This document shows, one piece after another, positions 1 through 8,369 of a DNA stretch of 64,000 bases. Origin of the DNA: Massilia soli (GTDB lineage Bacteria; Pseudomonadota; Gammaproteobacteria; Burkholderiales; Burkholderiaceae_D); assembly GCF_016809835.1 (NCBI RefSeq), contig NZ_JAFBIL020000005.1:372001-436000 (forward strand), read 5' to 3'. How positions within the stretch are numbered: the stretch's first letter is position 1; the number at the start of each line of letters is the position of its first letter. The position numbers were made by a program, and so were the translations under genes. Under the pieces are notes generated by a model. It saw only the letters and a list, made by a program, of their open reading frames with translations, had not been told where the DNA came from and searched no databases.

Positions 1-60
1 GAGCAGGATCAGTCGAAGCAAAGCAACGTCGGACGCCGTAGCGATATGACGGCTGATTAA
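1..60 (+). CDS. C-terminal end of an upstream gene (partial)
   Basis: An open frame enters from the left edge and ends at a TAA at 58-60. Only 19 residues are visible, ending in SDMTAD, too few to name a product. A strong intrinsic terminator follows within 50 bases, which supports this being the end of a real rightward gene. The frame assignment is otherwise unsupported. Confidence 0.4.
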   Translation, partial: EQDQSKQSNVGRRSDMTAD

Positions 61-103
61 AACAGTGGCTTCGCGGGAAGCCTTCCTTCCCGCGTAGTTC
101 GTC

Positions 104-147
104 AAAGCGCCAGCGCTGATTTGATCAGCCCTGGCGCTTTTCTTTTC
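104..147 (+). terminator. Rho-independent terminator
   Basis: The arms AAAGCGCCAG and CTGGCGCTTT enclose an inner GCTGAT/ATCAGC stem and are followed by TTCTTTTC. It terminates the transcript entering from the left and separates it from the ABC exporter gene. Confidence 0.75.
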
Positions 148-157
148 AGGCGCATCG

Positions 158-262
158 CGTCGTTCCCGCGCAGGCGGGAATCCATAACCAATAGCAAGTT
201 AAAACGCACATCTCGCCACTATCGCCAGCGGTTCATAGGTTCCCGCTTCCGCGGGAACGACG
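158..262. repeat. REP/BIME-like inverted element
   Basis: CGTCGTTCCCGCG at 158-170 is repeated exactly in inverted orientation at 250-262 (CGCGGGAACGACG). The inner flanks GGCGGGAATCCAT and its approximate complement extend the symmetry. This has the layout of a paired REP-type palindromic element lying between genes. I recall similar GTTCCCGCGCAGGCGGGAA repeats as common in betaproteobacterial genomes, but copy number cannot be judged from one window. No coding potential is seen between 61 and 297. Confidence 0.6.
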
Positions 263-297
263 ATAGCGGCACGACTCTCATTACGTCTGGGAGCTAA

Positions 298-2109
298 GTG
301 CAGGCGTCGCTTGTCCAATCCGTTATGGAACAGGACAAAGCCCCGGACACCGACAAGCACGGCGTTGCTGCCGAGCTAAGGCATATCGTCTCCGAGTACC
401 GCTGGCGCATCCTCGCCTCCCTTGCATTTCTTATTACAGCCAAAATCGCCACGGTTGCGGTTCCCTTGCTGCTCAAGCGCATCATCGATGCCTTCGCTGC
501 GCCAGGCAAGCTCGCCATGCTGCCGATCTACCTGCTGGCCGGCTACGCGATCCTGCGTTTCCTCAGCACCCTGTTCAATGAATTGCGCGACCTGCTGTTT
601 GCCCGCGTAACGCTGCGCACCGTCGCAGCCTACGCGCAGAAGACCTTCGCCCACCTGCACGCGCTCAGCCCTGCCTTCCATGCGCGGCGCCAGATCGGCG
701 CGCTATTGCCGGACATCGACCGCGGCACCAACGGCATCGCCTTCCTGTTGAACGTCGCGCTGTTCACCATCGTACCCACGCTCATTGAAATCGCCCTGGT
801 GCTGGCCGTAATGCTCAACCGCTACAGCGCCGGCTTTGCCATCATCATTACCACCATGTTCCTTCTATATGGCGGATTCACGCTGGTGTTCACCAACCGG
901 CGCGTGATGTACCAGCGCCGCGTCAACAAGCTCGATTCCGGCGCCAAGGGTCAGTTGGCCGACAGCCTGATCAATTACGACACGATCAAATACTTCGCCA
1001 ACGAAACGATCGAGGCGGCGCGCTTTCAAGACACCATGGGGAAGTGGCAAGAGGCCGGCATGGGCAACCAGAAAGCGCTGTTCACGCTGCACGTCGGCCA
1101 AAGCGCGGTGATCGGCATTGGTGTCGGCGCGATCATGCTGCTGGCCGGCGATGCCGTCTGGCGCGGCGAGATGCGGGTTGGCGACCTAGTACTGATCAAC
1201 GCCTATGCACTGCAAGTCTGTCTGCCGCTCAATGCGCTCGGCTTTGTCTACCGCGAGGCGCGCGACGCATGGGTCAATGCCGAACGGCTGTTCCAGTTGC
1301 TGCGCGAGAAGCCCGACATCGCGGAGCCGCCGAGCATGCGACGGCTGCAAGCCGACAAGGGCGAGGTCGTGTTCGACCGTGTCTGGTTCCATTACGACCC
1401 CACTCGTCCGGTACTGTGCGACGTTAGCTTTCGGATCCCTCCTGGCAAGACGGTGGGTGTTGTAGGCCGCAGCGGTTCGGGCAAGTCTACGCTGGCGCGC
1501 CTGCTGTTGCGCTTGTATGACCCGGTGCAAGGACGCATCCTGATTGACGGCGACGACCTCGGCGAAGTCAGCCCGGGCAGCGTGCGCGAGGCAATCGGCG
1601 TGGTGCCGCAAGACACCGCCTTATTCAACGACACCATCGGCTACAACATCGGCTACGGCCGTATCGGTTGCTCGCGCGCCGACGTGGTCGCCGCCGCACA
1701 GGCGGCGCACGTTCACGATCTCATTGATTCGCTTCCCGCCAAATACGAGACCGAGGTCGGCGAGCGCGGCGTCAAGCTGTCCGGCGGTGAAAAGCAGCGG
1801 ATCGCGATCGCGCGCGCGATCCTGAAATCGCCGCCCATCCTGATCTTCGACGAAGCAACGTCAGCGCTTGATTCAGATTCAGAGCACGCGATACAGCAGG
1901 AACTGGAGCGCTTGTCGCTGAATCGAACCACTCTCATCATCGCGCATCGGCTGTCCACCGTCGTCGGCGCGCACACCATCCTGGTGATGGACAAAGGGCG
2001 CATTGTCGAGCGCGGCTCGCATCGCGAACTGTTGGCGCGAAACGGCATGTATGCGCGCCTGTGGCTGTTGCAGCAGCGCATGGATGAAACCGGAGCAATG
2101 CAGCAGTAA
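298..2109 (+). CDS. Atm1/HMT-type ABC exporter (permease-ATPase fusion)
   Basis: This 603-residue half-transporter has an N-terminal six-helix membrane domain (about 35-330) and a C-terminal ATPase. The Walker A motif GRSGSGKST lies at 390-398, the signature LSGGEKQ at 494-500, Walker B with ILIFDEATS at about 514-522 and the H-loop IIAHRLS at about 547. The stretch NELRDLLFARV and the motif DSLINYDTIKYF are typical of the Atm1/heavy-metal-tolerance family, whose members export glutathione- or sulfur-linked compounds as homodimers in the inner membrane. The GTG start is preceded by GGGAG; an ATG at 325 is the alternative. Position at the head of a glycan operon suggests a substrate tied to that pathway, but the substrate cannot be read from sequence. 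Confidence 0.88.
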   Translation: MQASLVQSVMEQDKAPDTDKHGVAAELRHIVSEYRWRILASLAFLITAKIATVAVPLLLKRIIDAFAAPGKLAMLPIYLLAGYAILRFLSTLFNELRDLLFARVTLRTVAAYAQKTFAHLHALSPAFHARRQIGALLPDIDRGTNGIAFLLNVALFTIVPTLIEIALVLAVMLNRYSAGFAIIITTMFLLYGGFTLVFTNRRVMYQRRVNKLDSGAKGQLADSLINYDTIKYFANETIEAARFQDTMGKWQEAGMGNQKALFTLHVGQSAVIGIGVGAIMLLAGDAVWRGEMRVGDLVLINAYALQVCLPLNALGFVYREARDAWVNAERLFQLLREKPDIAEPPSMRRLQADKGEVVFDRVWFHYDPTRPVLCDVSFRIPPGKTVGVVGRSGSGKSTLARLLLRLYDPVQGRILIDGDDLGEVSPGSVREAIGVVPQDTALFNDTIGYNIGYGRIGCSRADVVAAAQAAHVHDLIDSLPAKYETEVGERGVKLSGGEKQRIAIARAILKSPPILIFDEATSALDSDSEHAIQQELERLSLNRTTLIIAHRLSTVVGAHTILVMDKGRIVERGSHRELLARNGMYARLWLLQQRMDETGAMQQ

Positions 2110-2129
2110 TCGTCGCAGAGGGTAACAAC

Positions 2130-3131
2130 ATGCAAGCAACGCAAACAGTACCCAATCAGTCAGTCCCTGATGTGTCGGTGGTGCTGCCCACGGGCGGCAG
2201 GGTTGACCTGCTAGACCGCTGCCTTGACGCCATCATGCGCCAGACGCTTGATGGCCGGCGTGTCGAAGTGATCATCGTCGACGAGCATCCGCGCCACAAC
2301 ATCCGGCAGCTCGTGGCGGTGTGGCGCGCCAGTGCCGGCGAGCGCGGCCCCGAGCTGAAGTACCTGCCCAACAACGGCCCGGACACGCCGGCCGCTGTAC
2401 GCAACCTGGGCTGGCGCAGCGCCCGCGCGCCCATCGTCGCCTTCACCGACGACGATACTGTTCCCGCGCCCAGCTGGCTGCGGCATGGGCTGGGCGCCTT
2501 TACCGACAACGTTGGCGCAGTCAGCGGGCGGATCGAGATGCCGCCGACGGGCGCGCTCACCGATTACCAGCGCGAAGCGCGCCAACTTGAACACGCCGAA
2601 TTCTCCATCACCAATTGCTTCTGCCGCAAATCGATTCTTGAACAAGTCGGCGGCTTCGACGAGCGCTTCCATGCCGGCTGGCCTGACGACTTCCACTTTC
2701 GCCTCATCAAAATGCAGGTCAACATCGCACGCTCGCAGCACGCGCTGGTGGTTCACCCGGTGCGGCCAGTCGCATGGGGCGCCAGCGTCTGGCAACTGAA
2801 ACACCTTGCCTTCGACGCCCTGCTCTTCAAAACCCATCCGCAACTCTACCGCCAGAAAAAAAGTGCGGCGCCTGCCTGGGGGCACTACGTCACTGTTGCC
2901 GCACTCGTCACCTGCGCAGCGGCTGCCGCCGCAGGAAGCAACGTTGTCGCGCTGGCCAGCGGGGCCGTCTGGACGGTCATGACGGCATTACTGTGCCACA
3001 AACGATTACGCGGCACCTCGCATTCGGTTTCCCATGTCGTGGAAGTACTCATCACATCGGCCCTGATCCCGCCCGCGGCCGTGTTCTGGCGCCTGGCGGG
3101 CGCCCTCAAACACCGCGTCAGGTTTGCGTGA
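2130..3131 (+). CDS. GT2-family glycosyltransferase
   Basis: This 333-residue protein opens with a GT-A fold (SVVLPTGGRVDLLDRC, then VEVIIVDEHP) and carries an acidic metal/nucleotide-sugar motif, TDDDT, with the three Asp at 107-109. Two hydrophobic segments near the C-terminus (about 250-285 and 305-325) suggest that it is held at the cytoplasmic face of the inner membrane. It should transfer a sugar from a nucleotide donor during surface-glycan assembly. It lies 20 bases after the ABC exporter and 7 bases before the next glycosyltransferase, so all are probably co-transcribed. Donor and acceptor are unknown. Confidence 0.85.
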   Translation: MQATQTVPNQSVPDVSVVLPTGGRVDLLDRCLDAIMRQTLDGRRVEVIIVDEHPRHNIRQLVAVWRASAGERGPELKYLPNNGPDTPAAVRNLGWRSARAPIVAFTDDDTVPAPSWLRHGLGAFTDNVGAVSGRIEMPPTGALTDYQREARQLEHAEFSITNCFCRKSILEQVGGFDERFHAGWPDDFHFRLIKMQVNIARSQHALVVHPVRPVAWGASVWQLKHLAFDALLFKTHPQLYRQKKSAAPAWGHYVTVAALVTCAAAAAAGSNVVALASGAVWTVMTALLCHKRLRGTSHSVSHVVEVLITSALIPPAAVFWRLAGALKHRVRFA

Positions 3132-3138
3132 GGCTGCC

Positions 3139-4116
3139 ATGCGACCCTTGAAAATTCTGACCTGGCACACGCACGGCAGTTACCTGTATTACCTCAGCCA
3201 CGCGCCGCATGCGTTCTACGTGCTGTCCAAGCCGGGCCGTCCGGCAGGCTATGGCGGGCGCTGCGGCCCGATTCCCTGGGGTCCCAATGTGCACGACATG
3301 CCGGCCGACAGCGTGCGCGACCACGAGTTCGACTGCATCGTCTTCCAGGATGACGACCAGTACAACAAGGACCAGTACGAACTGCTCAGCGCCGGCCAGC
3401 GCGCGCTGCCGCGCGTCTACATTGAACACGATCCGCCGCGCCAGCACCCCACCGACACCGTTCACCCGGTGGACGATCCGAACGTACTGCTGGTGCACGT
3501 TACCCATTTCAATCACCTGATGTGGGACAACGGCCGCACGCCAACGACCGTCATCGAGCATGGCGTGCGCCTTCCCAAGGGTGTGGCCTACGGCGGCGAA
3601 CTCGCGCGTGGCATCTCCATCGTCAACAATTTGCGCCAACGCGGGCGCCGCCTGGGCGCCGATATCTATACGCGCGCGCGCGACACCGTGCCGCTCGACC
3701 TTGTCGGCATGGATTCGCTCGCCCTCGGCGGGGTCGGCGAAGTAGCCCACCCCGAGCTGCCCGCATTTGCCGCGCGCTACCGCTTCCTGTTCAATCCCAT
3801 CCGCTACACCAGCCTAGGCCTGTCGGTCATCGAGGCGATGATGATCGGGCTGCCCGTCGTCGCCCTTGCCACAACCGAGATGGTAACCGTCATCGAAAAC
3901 GGCGAGAACGGCTTCATCGACACCAACGCCGACGCGCTGCACATGTACATGCAGGAGCTCGTGCGCAACCCGGCGCTGGCGCGTCACCTCGGCGCCAATG
4001 CCCAACGCCGCGCGCGCGAACGCTTCGGCATCGAGCGCTTTTCCGCCGATTGGAACGCAGTCCTGCGCCAGGTAACCGGCATTGGGGCGCCCGGCCATGG
4101 CCCGCGTCCAGGCTAA
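3139..4116 (+). CDS. GT4-type (GT-B fold) glycosyltransferase
   Basis: About 325 residues, beginning MRPLKILTWHTHGSYLYY. The C-terminal half has the GT-B donor-binding pattern (SLGLSVIEAMMIGLPVVAL, then ENGENGFI), with the EX7-like acidic region that contacts the nucleotide sugar. A TTG at 3124 is possible, but the ATG at 3139 fits the family better and does not overlap the preceding stop. The N-terminal half resembles the spore-coat-type glycosyltransferases of exopolysaccharide clusters. It is probably a cytoplasmic enzyme of the same glycan pathway as its neighbours; linkage and donor are unknown. Confidence 0.8.
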   Translation: MRPLKILTWHTHGSYLYYLSHAPHAFYVLSKPGRPAGYGGRCGPIPWGPNVHDMPADSVRDHEFDCIVFQDDDQYNKDQYELLSAGQRALPRVYIEHDPPRQHPTDTVHPVDDPNVLLVHVTHFNHLMWDNGRTPTTVIEHGVRLPKGVAYGGELARGISIVNNLRQRGRRLGADIYTRARDTVPLDLVGMDSLALGGVGEVAHPELPAFAARYRFLFNPIRYTSLGLSVIEAMMIGLPVVALATTEMVTVIENGENGFIDTNADALHMYMQELVRNPALARHLGANAQRRARERFGIERFSADWNAVLRQVTGIGAPGHGPRPG

Positions 4117-4130
4117 CCTGAGGAGCCCAC

Positions 4131-5447
4131 ATGCTACTGGAACAATTAGACATGGCTGTGCGCGCCCCTCGTGGCGGAGTCCGGCGCATTGCCATCATCA
4201 GCGAACATGCATCCCCGCTTGCCGCCCCTGGCAGCATCGACTGCGGTGGTCAGAACGTGTACGTGGCCAGCCTGGCGCGCGAACTGGCCCTGGCCGGGTA
4301 TCTGGTCGACGTGTTCACCCGGCGCGACGCGTTCGGACAAAGGCAGGTAGTGCAATGGATCGACAATATCAGGGTGATCCACGTACCGGCGGGCCCGGCG
4401 CACTACGTGCCCAAGGAGCAGATGCTTCCGTACATGGAGGCCTTTGCGCGCTTCGTCACGCGCTTTGCCCGGCGCCAGGCACAGCTGTATGACATCGTTC
4501 ATGCGAACTTCTTCATGTCGGGCATGGTTGCGCAACGGCTCAAGGAAACACTCGGCATTCCCTTTGTTATCACCTTTCATGCGCTGGGGCACGTGCGCCG
4601 GATCGCCCAAGGTGCGGCGGACACCTTTCCATCGCTGCGCCTGCACATCGAAGTTGAGCTGATGCGCAGCGCTGACCGCATTATCGCCGAATGCCCACAA
4701 GACAAGCTGGACATGGAACGCCTTTACGGTGCGCCGAGCGACCGCATCGAGATTGCGCCGTGCGGGTTCGACCCGCAAGAACTGTGGCCGGTGCCGGAGA
4801 AAATTGCGCGGGCGCGGCTTGGACTGGCGCTTGAAAAATTCATCGTCCTGCAGCTTGGCCGCATGGTGCCGCGCAAAGGCGTCGATACCGTCATCCAGGG
4901 CGTTGCCCTGCTGCGCAGGCGCCACGGCGTTGACGCGGAACTGCTGGTCGTAGGCGGCGAGGATCAACGCCGCAACGGCCACGATTCACCCGAACTGGTC
5001 CGGCTGCGCTCGATTGCCACGGAGCTGGGCGTCGGCGCGCACGTGCGCTTTACCGGCCGCAAGGACCGGTCCGAGCTGCGCTACTACTACAGCGCCGCGA
5101 ATGTCTTCGTCACGACGCCATGGTACGAGCCCTTCGGCATCACACCGGTTGAGGCAATGGCGTGCGCCCGCCCCGTCATTGGCGCGGAAGTGGGCGGCAT
5201 CAAAAGCACGGTGGTTGACGGCGAAAGCGGCTTCCTGGTGCCATCGCGCGACCCGCAGGCGCTCGCCGAACGCCTGGCGGTGCTGCACAACAATCCAGAC
5301 CTGGCGCACGGCATGGGCGACGAGGGCCTGCGCCGCGCCTACCAGCACTACACCTGGCGCACCGTCGCGCGCAAGGCTGCGTCGATCTACGCAACCGTCG
5401 TCGACGGCGTGGCCATTCATCCCGCCCCTTCATATTCCGAACACTAG
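4131..5447 (+). CDS. GT4 glycosyltransferase, sucrose-phosphate-synthase-like
   Basis: 438 residues with a complete GT-B fold. The N-terminal glycine/asparagine-rich loop is CGGQNVYVASLARELA. The C-terminal domain has LQLGRMVPRKGVDTVI and the donor motif EPFGITPVEAMACARPVIG (about 331-349), with the two conserved Glu. A strong GAGGAG ribosome site precedes the ATG. The CGGQNVYV type of N-terminus is shared with sucrose-phosphate-synthase-like and MshA-like enzymes, so UDP- or GDP-sugar use is plausible. It continues the operon, with 14 bases before it and 8 after. Confidence 0.85.
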   Translation: MLLEQLDMAVRAPRGGVRRIAIISEHASPLAAPGSIDCGGQNVYVASLARELALAGYLVDVFTRRDAFGQRQVVQWIDNIRVIHVPAGPAHYVPKEQMLPYMEAFARFVTRFARRQAQLYDIVHANFFMSGMVAQRLKETLGIPFVITFHALGHVRRIAQGAADTFPSLRLHIEVELMRSADRIIAECPQDKLDMERLYGAPSDRIEIAPCGFDPQELWPVPEKIARARLGLALEKFIVLQLGRMVPRKGVDTVIQGVALLRRRHGVDAELLVVGGEDQRRNGHDSPELVRLRSIATELGVGAHVRFTGRKDRSELRYYYSAANVFVTTPWYEPFGITPVEAMACARPVIGAEVGGIKSTVVDGESGFLVPSRDPQALAERLAVLHNNPDLAHGMGDEGLRRAYQHYTWRTVARKAASIYATVVDGVAIHPAPSYSEH

Positions 5448-5455
5448 GAACAGCC

Positions 5456-6196
5456 ATGCACAATCCAGACGCCGGCCCCCTCAGCGGCAAAGCCGTATTC
5501 ATCACCGGCGGTGCAAGCGGGCTCGGCGCTGCTTTGGGCCAGGCACTGGCCCAGGCTGGTGCCGACATCATCATCGGCGACATTCGCCGCCGCCTCGCCG
5601 AGCAAGGCGCCGAAGCCCTGCGCGACCTCGGCGTGCGCGCGCACTCGATCGGCTTCGATGTGGGCGACCCGGAAAGCTGCCGACACGCCATTGACGCCGT
5701 CGTTGCCGAGTTCGGCCGCCTCGACGTACTGGTCAATAACGCCGGTACCGACGTCACCCTGCCGATGGAAGAGATGTCGACTGACGACTGGCAACGCGTG
5801 ATCAACACCAACCTCAGCGGCCCGTTCATGCTTGCCAGGCATGCGGCCGGCTACATGCGCAAGGCTGGACACGGCCACATCATCAACGTCGCATCGACCG
5901 CGGCAAAGCGAGCCTGGCCGAACGCCAGCGCATACCACGCCAGCAAATGGGGGCTGCTGGGCCTGTCACATGCAATGCACGCGGAATTGCGGCCGCACGC
6001 CATCAAGGTCACCGCGGTAATTGCCGGCGGCATGCGCACGCCGTTTCTGCTCGACCGCTTCCCGGACATTGACCTCGCCACATTGCAAGACCCTGCCAAT
6101 GTCGCCCAGGCCATCAAATCGGTGCTGCTGCTGCCGCCGGAAACGGTAATCGCAGAAATTACCGTTCTGCCGATGCGCGAAAGTTCCTGGCCCTAG
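5456..6196 (+). CDS. Short-chain dehydrogenase/reductase
   Basis: 246 residues with the classical SDR signature: the cofactor motif TGGASGLG (17-24), NNAG at about residues 94-97, a catalytic Ser region and YHASK (Tyr about 159, Lys about 163). The enzyme should use NAD(P)H to oxidise or reduce a hydroxyl or keto group, here most likely on a sugar or sugar-derived intermediate of the surrounding glycan pathway. AGGAACAGCC precedes the ATG. It is followed after 3 bases by the HAD phosphatase gene. The substrate cannot be deduced. Confidence 0.85.
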   Translation: MHNPDAGPLSGKAVFITGGASGLGAALGQALAQAGADIIIGDIRRRLAEQGAEALRDLGVRAHSIGFDVGDPESCRHAIDAVVAEFGRLDVLVNNAGTDVTLPMEEMSTDDWQRVINTNLSGPFMLARHAAGYMRKAGHGHIINVASTAAKRAWPNASAYHASKWGLLGLSHAMHAELRPHAIKVTAVIAGGMRTPFLLDRFPDIDLATLQDPANVAQAIKSVLLLPPETVIAEITVLPMRESSWP

Positions 6197-6199
6197 ACC

Positions 6200-6766
6200 A
6201 TGAAAGCCATCTTCCTCGACAAGGACGGCACGCTGATCGACGACCTCCCCTACAACGTCGAGCAGCGCCGCATCACCCTCTGCGCTGGCGCCGGTGCGGG
6301 GCTCCGGCTGCTGGCGCGGCTGGACTACCGGCTGTTCGTCGTCACCAACCAGGATGGCGTGGCGCACGGCTACTTCAGCGACGAGGATGTCGAGGGCGTG
6401 GCCCACCGGCTGGCCGACTTGCTGTTTCGCGAACGACTGCCGCTCGAAGGCTTCTATTATTGCCCGCATCATCCGGATGGCTCGGTTGCGCCCTATGCGC
6501 GCGAATGCAACTGCCGTAAGCCCAGGCCAGGCATGCTGCTACAGGCCGCCCATGACCATGACATCGACTTGCGCGCATCATGGATGATCGGCGACATCCT
6601 GCACGACGTCGAAGCGGGAAATCGCGCCGGCTGCCGCACGCTACTGATCGACAACGGCAATGAGACTGAATGGCGGCTTGGTCCCAAGCGCATTCCCACC
6701 CGCATGGCGCCAGACCTCTACGCCGCCGCGGTGCTGATCGCCGAAGAAGACAAGGCACGGCGATGA
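6200..6766 (+). CDS. HAD-IIIA phosphatase, GmhB-like (heptose 1,7-bisphosphate 7-phosphatase type)
   Basis: 188 residues. The HAD nucleophile motif FLDKDGTL supplies the paired Asp (residues 7 and 9). VTNQDGV supplies the motif II Thr, and GDILHDVEAG the C-terminal acidic motif. The cluster YYCPHHPDG followed by CNCRKP is the zinc-binding loop of GmhB-type enzymes, which remove the 7-phosphate from D-glycero-D-manno-heptose 1,7-bisphosphate. Together with the GT9 gene that it overlaps (ATGA), this points to heptose supply for a glycan. It may be a second, cluster-specific copy beside the housekeeping LPS enzyme, which is not visible here. Confidence 0.82.
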   Translation: MKAIFLDKDGTLIDDLPYNVEQRRITLCAGAGAGLRLLARLDYRLFVVTNQDGVAHGYFSDEDVEGVAHRLADLLFRERLPLEGFYYCPHHPDGSVAPYARECNCRKPRPGMLLQAAHDHDIDLRASWMIGDILHDVEAGNRAGCRTLLIDNGNETEWRLGPKRIPTRMAPDLYAAAVLIAEEDKARR

Positions 6767-7878
6767 CCAGCGCCGGCTGGAACGAGGCGCGCAGCGTGCT
6801 CTGCGTGCGGCTCGACTCGCTCGGCGACGTGCTGATGTGCACTCCCGCGATCCGCGCGATCAAGCAGTCGCGGCCGGGCCGCTGCGTCACGTTGCTCAGC
6901 TCGCGCAGCGGCGCCGCCGCCGCACCCTACATCCCAGAACTCGACGCCGTGCTCGAATACCCCGCGCCGTGGATGAAGAGCAGCGCCAGGCACCTGCCGG
7001 CGGTCGACATGGCGTTCATCGATGCCCTCGCCGCGCGCCGCTTTGACGCGGCGGCGATCTTCACTTCGTACAGCCAAAGCGCGCTGCCAGCCGCGATGAT
7101 GTGCTACCTGGCAGGCATTCCGCTGCGGCTCGCGCATTGCCGGGAGAATCCGTACCAGATGCTGTCGAACTGGCTGCCAGACACCGAACCCGACACCCTG
7201 GTCAAGCACGAGGTTCGGCGCCAGCTCGATTTGGTTGGCTCGGTTGGCTGTACTGCGGCGAGCGCCGGGCTGTCGTTCGCCGTGCGTGACAGCGACACCG
7301 CATCGGTGCGCGCCAAGCTGGCAGCGCGCGGCATCAAGAGTGACAGGCAATGGATACTGCTCCATCCAGGCGCTAGTGCACCATCGCGACGCTATCCGCC
7401 CGACCAGTGGGCAAGCGTGATCCGTGACCTCGCCGAACGCACCCAACTTCCGATGGCGCTGACCGGCGACGTGGCTGACCTGGCTCTGATCAAGCAGATC
7501 GTGGAAGCCAGTGCGGGGCATGCAATATCCTGCGCGGGTGTACTGGATCTCGGCGAGCTGGGCGCGGCAATCAAGCTCGCCAGCCTGATGATTTCTAACA
7601 ATACCGGGCCCGCGCATCTTGCCGCCGCAGTCGGCACGCCGCTGGTGGATTTGTACGCGCTGACCAATCCCCAGCACACGCCGTGGCAAGTCGAATGCCG
7701 CGTACTGTTCAATGATGTGCCGTGCCGGTTCTGCCAGAAAAGTATTTGCCCTGAGGGGCACAATGACTGTCTCAAAGGGATCGCGCCACAGCGTGTCGTG
7801 GATGCCGCTTGCGCGCTGCTTGCGCGCAGCGCACAGACAAGGCTTAAAGCGATGGTGAGGCGCCCTGGGAGTCTGTAG
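6763..7878 (+). CDS. GT9-family glycosyltransferase (ADP-heptose:LPS heptosyltransferase-like)
   Basis: 371 residues. The N-terminus VLCVRLDSLGDVLMCTPAIRAI is the hallmark of GT9 heptosyltransferases, and the second domain has ILLHPGAS and SNNTGPAHLAAAVGTPLVDLY, the donor-binding region. A C-terminal cysteine group (PCRFCQKSICP) is seen in a subset of the family. Its ATG overlaps the stop of the phosphatase gene, so translation is coupled. It probably adds a heptose to a lipid- or polymer-linked acceptor at the inner membrane. A longer in-frame extension to 6670 is unlikely because it would overlap the upstream gene by about 100 bases. Confidence 0.87.
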   Translation: MTSAGWNEARSVLCVRLDSLGDVLMCTPAIRAIKQSRPGRCVTLLSSRSGAAAAPYIPELDAVLEYPAPWMKSSARHLPAVDMAFIDALAARRFDAAAIFTSYSQSALPAAMMCYLAGIPLRLAHCRENPYQMLSNWLPDTEPDTLVKHEVRRQLDLVGSVGCTAASAGLSFAVRDSDTASVRAKLAARGIKSDRQWILLHPGASAPSRRYPPDQWASVIRDLAERTQLPMALTGDVADLALIKQIVEASAGHAISCAGVLDLGELGAAIKLASLMISNNTGPAHLAAAVGTPLVDLYALTNPQHTPWQVECRVLFNDVPCRFCQKSICPEGHNDCLKGIAPQRVVDAACALLARSAQTRLKAMVRRPGSL

Positions 7879-7880
7879 TT

Positions 7881-8168
7881 TCACAGTTCTGCGAATATGA
7901 CATCGAAGGCCTTGTCACCGGACTGATACCCGTCCCGAGATCGGGGAAACGTTTGAGGCAGGACAGCGAGATTCTCCATCTCATCGATATGAAAGGTCTT
8001 CCAGCCTACCTGGACACCGGAACTGCTGCCGCCGGCAACCTGAAACGCGCACAATGCCTGATGGCCCTTCAGGTCGATGCCGTGGGTATGCGGTTCGACC
8101 GTCCGTTCATCGCCATGGTACCGAAAGGTGATGAGCTGTCTGTTATGAATTGCGGAAGATATGCTCAC
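7881..8168 (-). CDS. Small WYL-like domain protein
   Basis: 95 residues forming a single small domain: NRQLITFRYHGDERTVEPH, then an alternating beta pattern ending GWKTFHIDEMENLAVL. The layout (start of strand, RxVEP, GxxLxAFQ, GWKxF) is like a stripped-down WYL ligand-binding domain, normally found attached to regulators, here without a DNA-binding part. The GTG start overlaps the stop of the small upstream frame (GTGA). It is convergent with the glycan operon, with only 2 bases between them. Role unknown. Confidence 0.65.
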   Translation of the reverse strand: MSISSAIHNRQLITFRYHGDERTVEPHTHGIDLKGHQALCAFQVAGGSSSGVQVGWKTFHIDEMENLAVLPQTFPRSRDGYQSGDKAFDVIFAEL

Positions 8169-8287
8169 TGGCCGTATTCTCCGAGCCGGAATTCCCTGAA
8201 GCTTTCATCGAAGCCGCGCCACAATTTCTCCGGCGCTATGCCAGTGCTTTTTGTGATCGCTTCGAAAGATGCAATATGCGGGTCCAT
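8165..8287 (-). CDS. Small hypothetical protein upstream of the WYL-like gene
   Basis: A 40-residue frame beginning MDPHIASFEAITK and ending RLGEYGQ. It has an AGGA-type site about 11 bases before the ATG and a GTGA overlap with the next gene, suggesting coupling. The composition is that of a small soluble helical peptide. No family is recognised. It may be a short regulatory or partner protein, or simply a leader frame. Confidence 0.4.
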   Translation of the reverse strand: MDPHIASFEAITKSTGIAPEKLWRGFDESFREFRLGEYGQ

Positions 8288-8369
8288 ACCGATGATCGTC
8301 CTCTCGCACCCCGCGACTGTCAAGCCGGAGCGCCAGACGTGCGAGCGCAATCCGGCATGTCTGTCGCGC

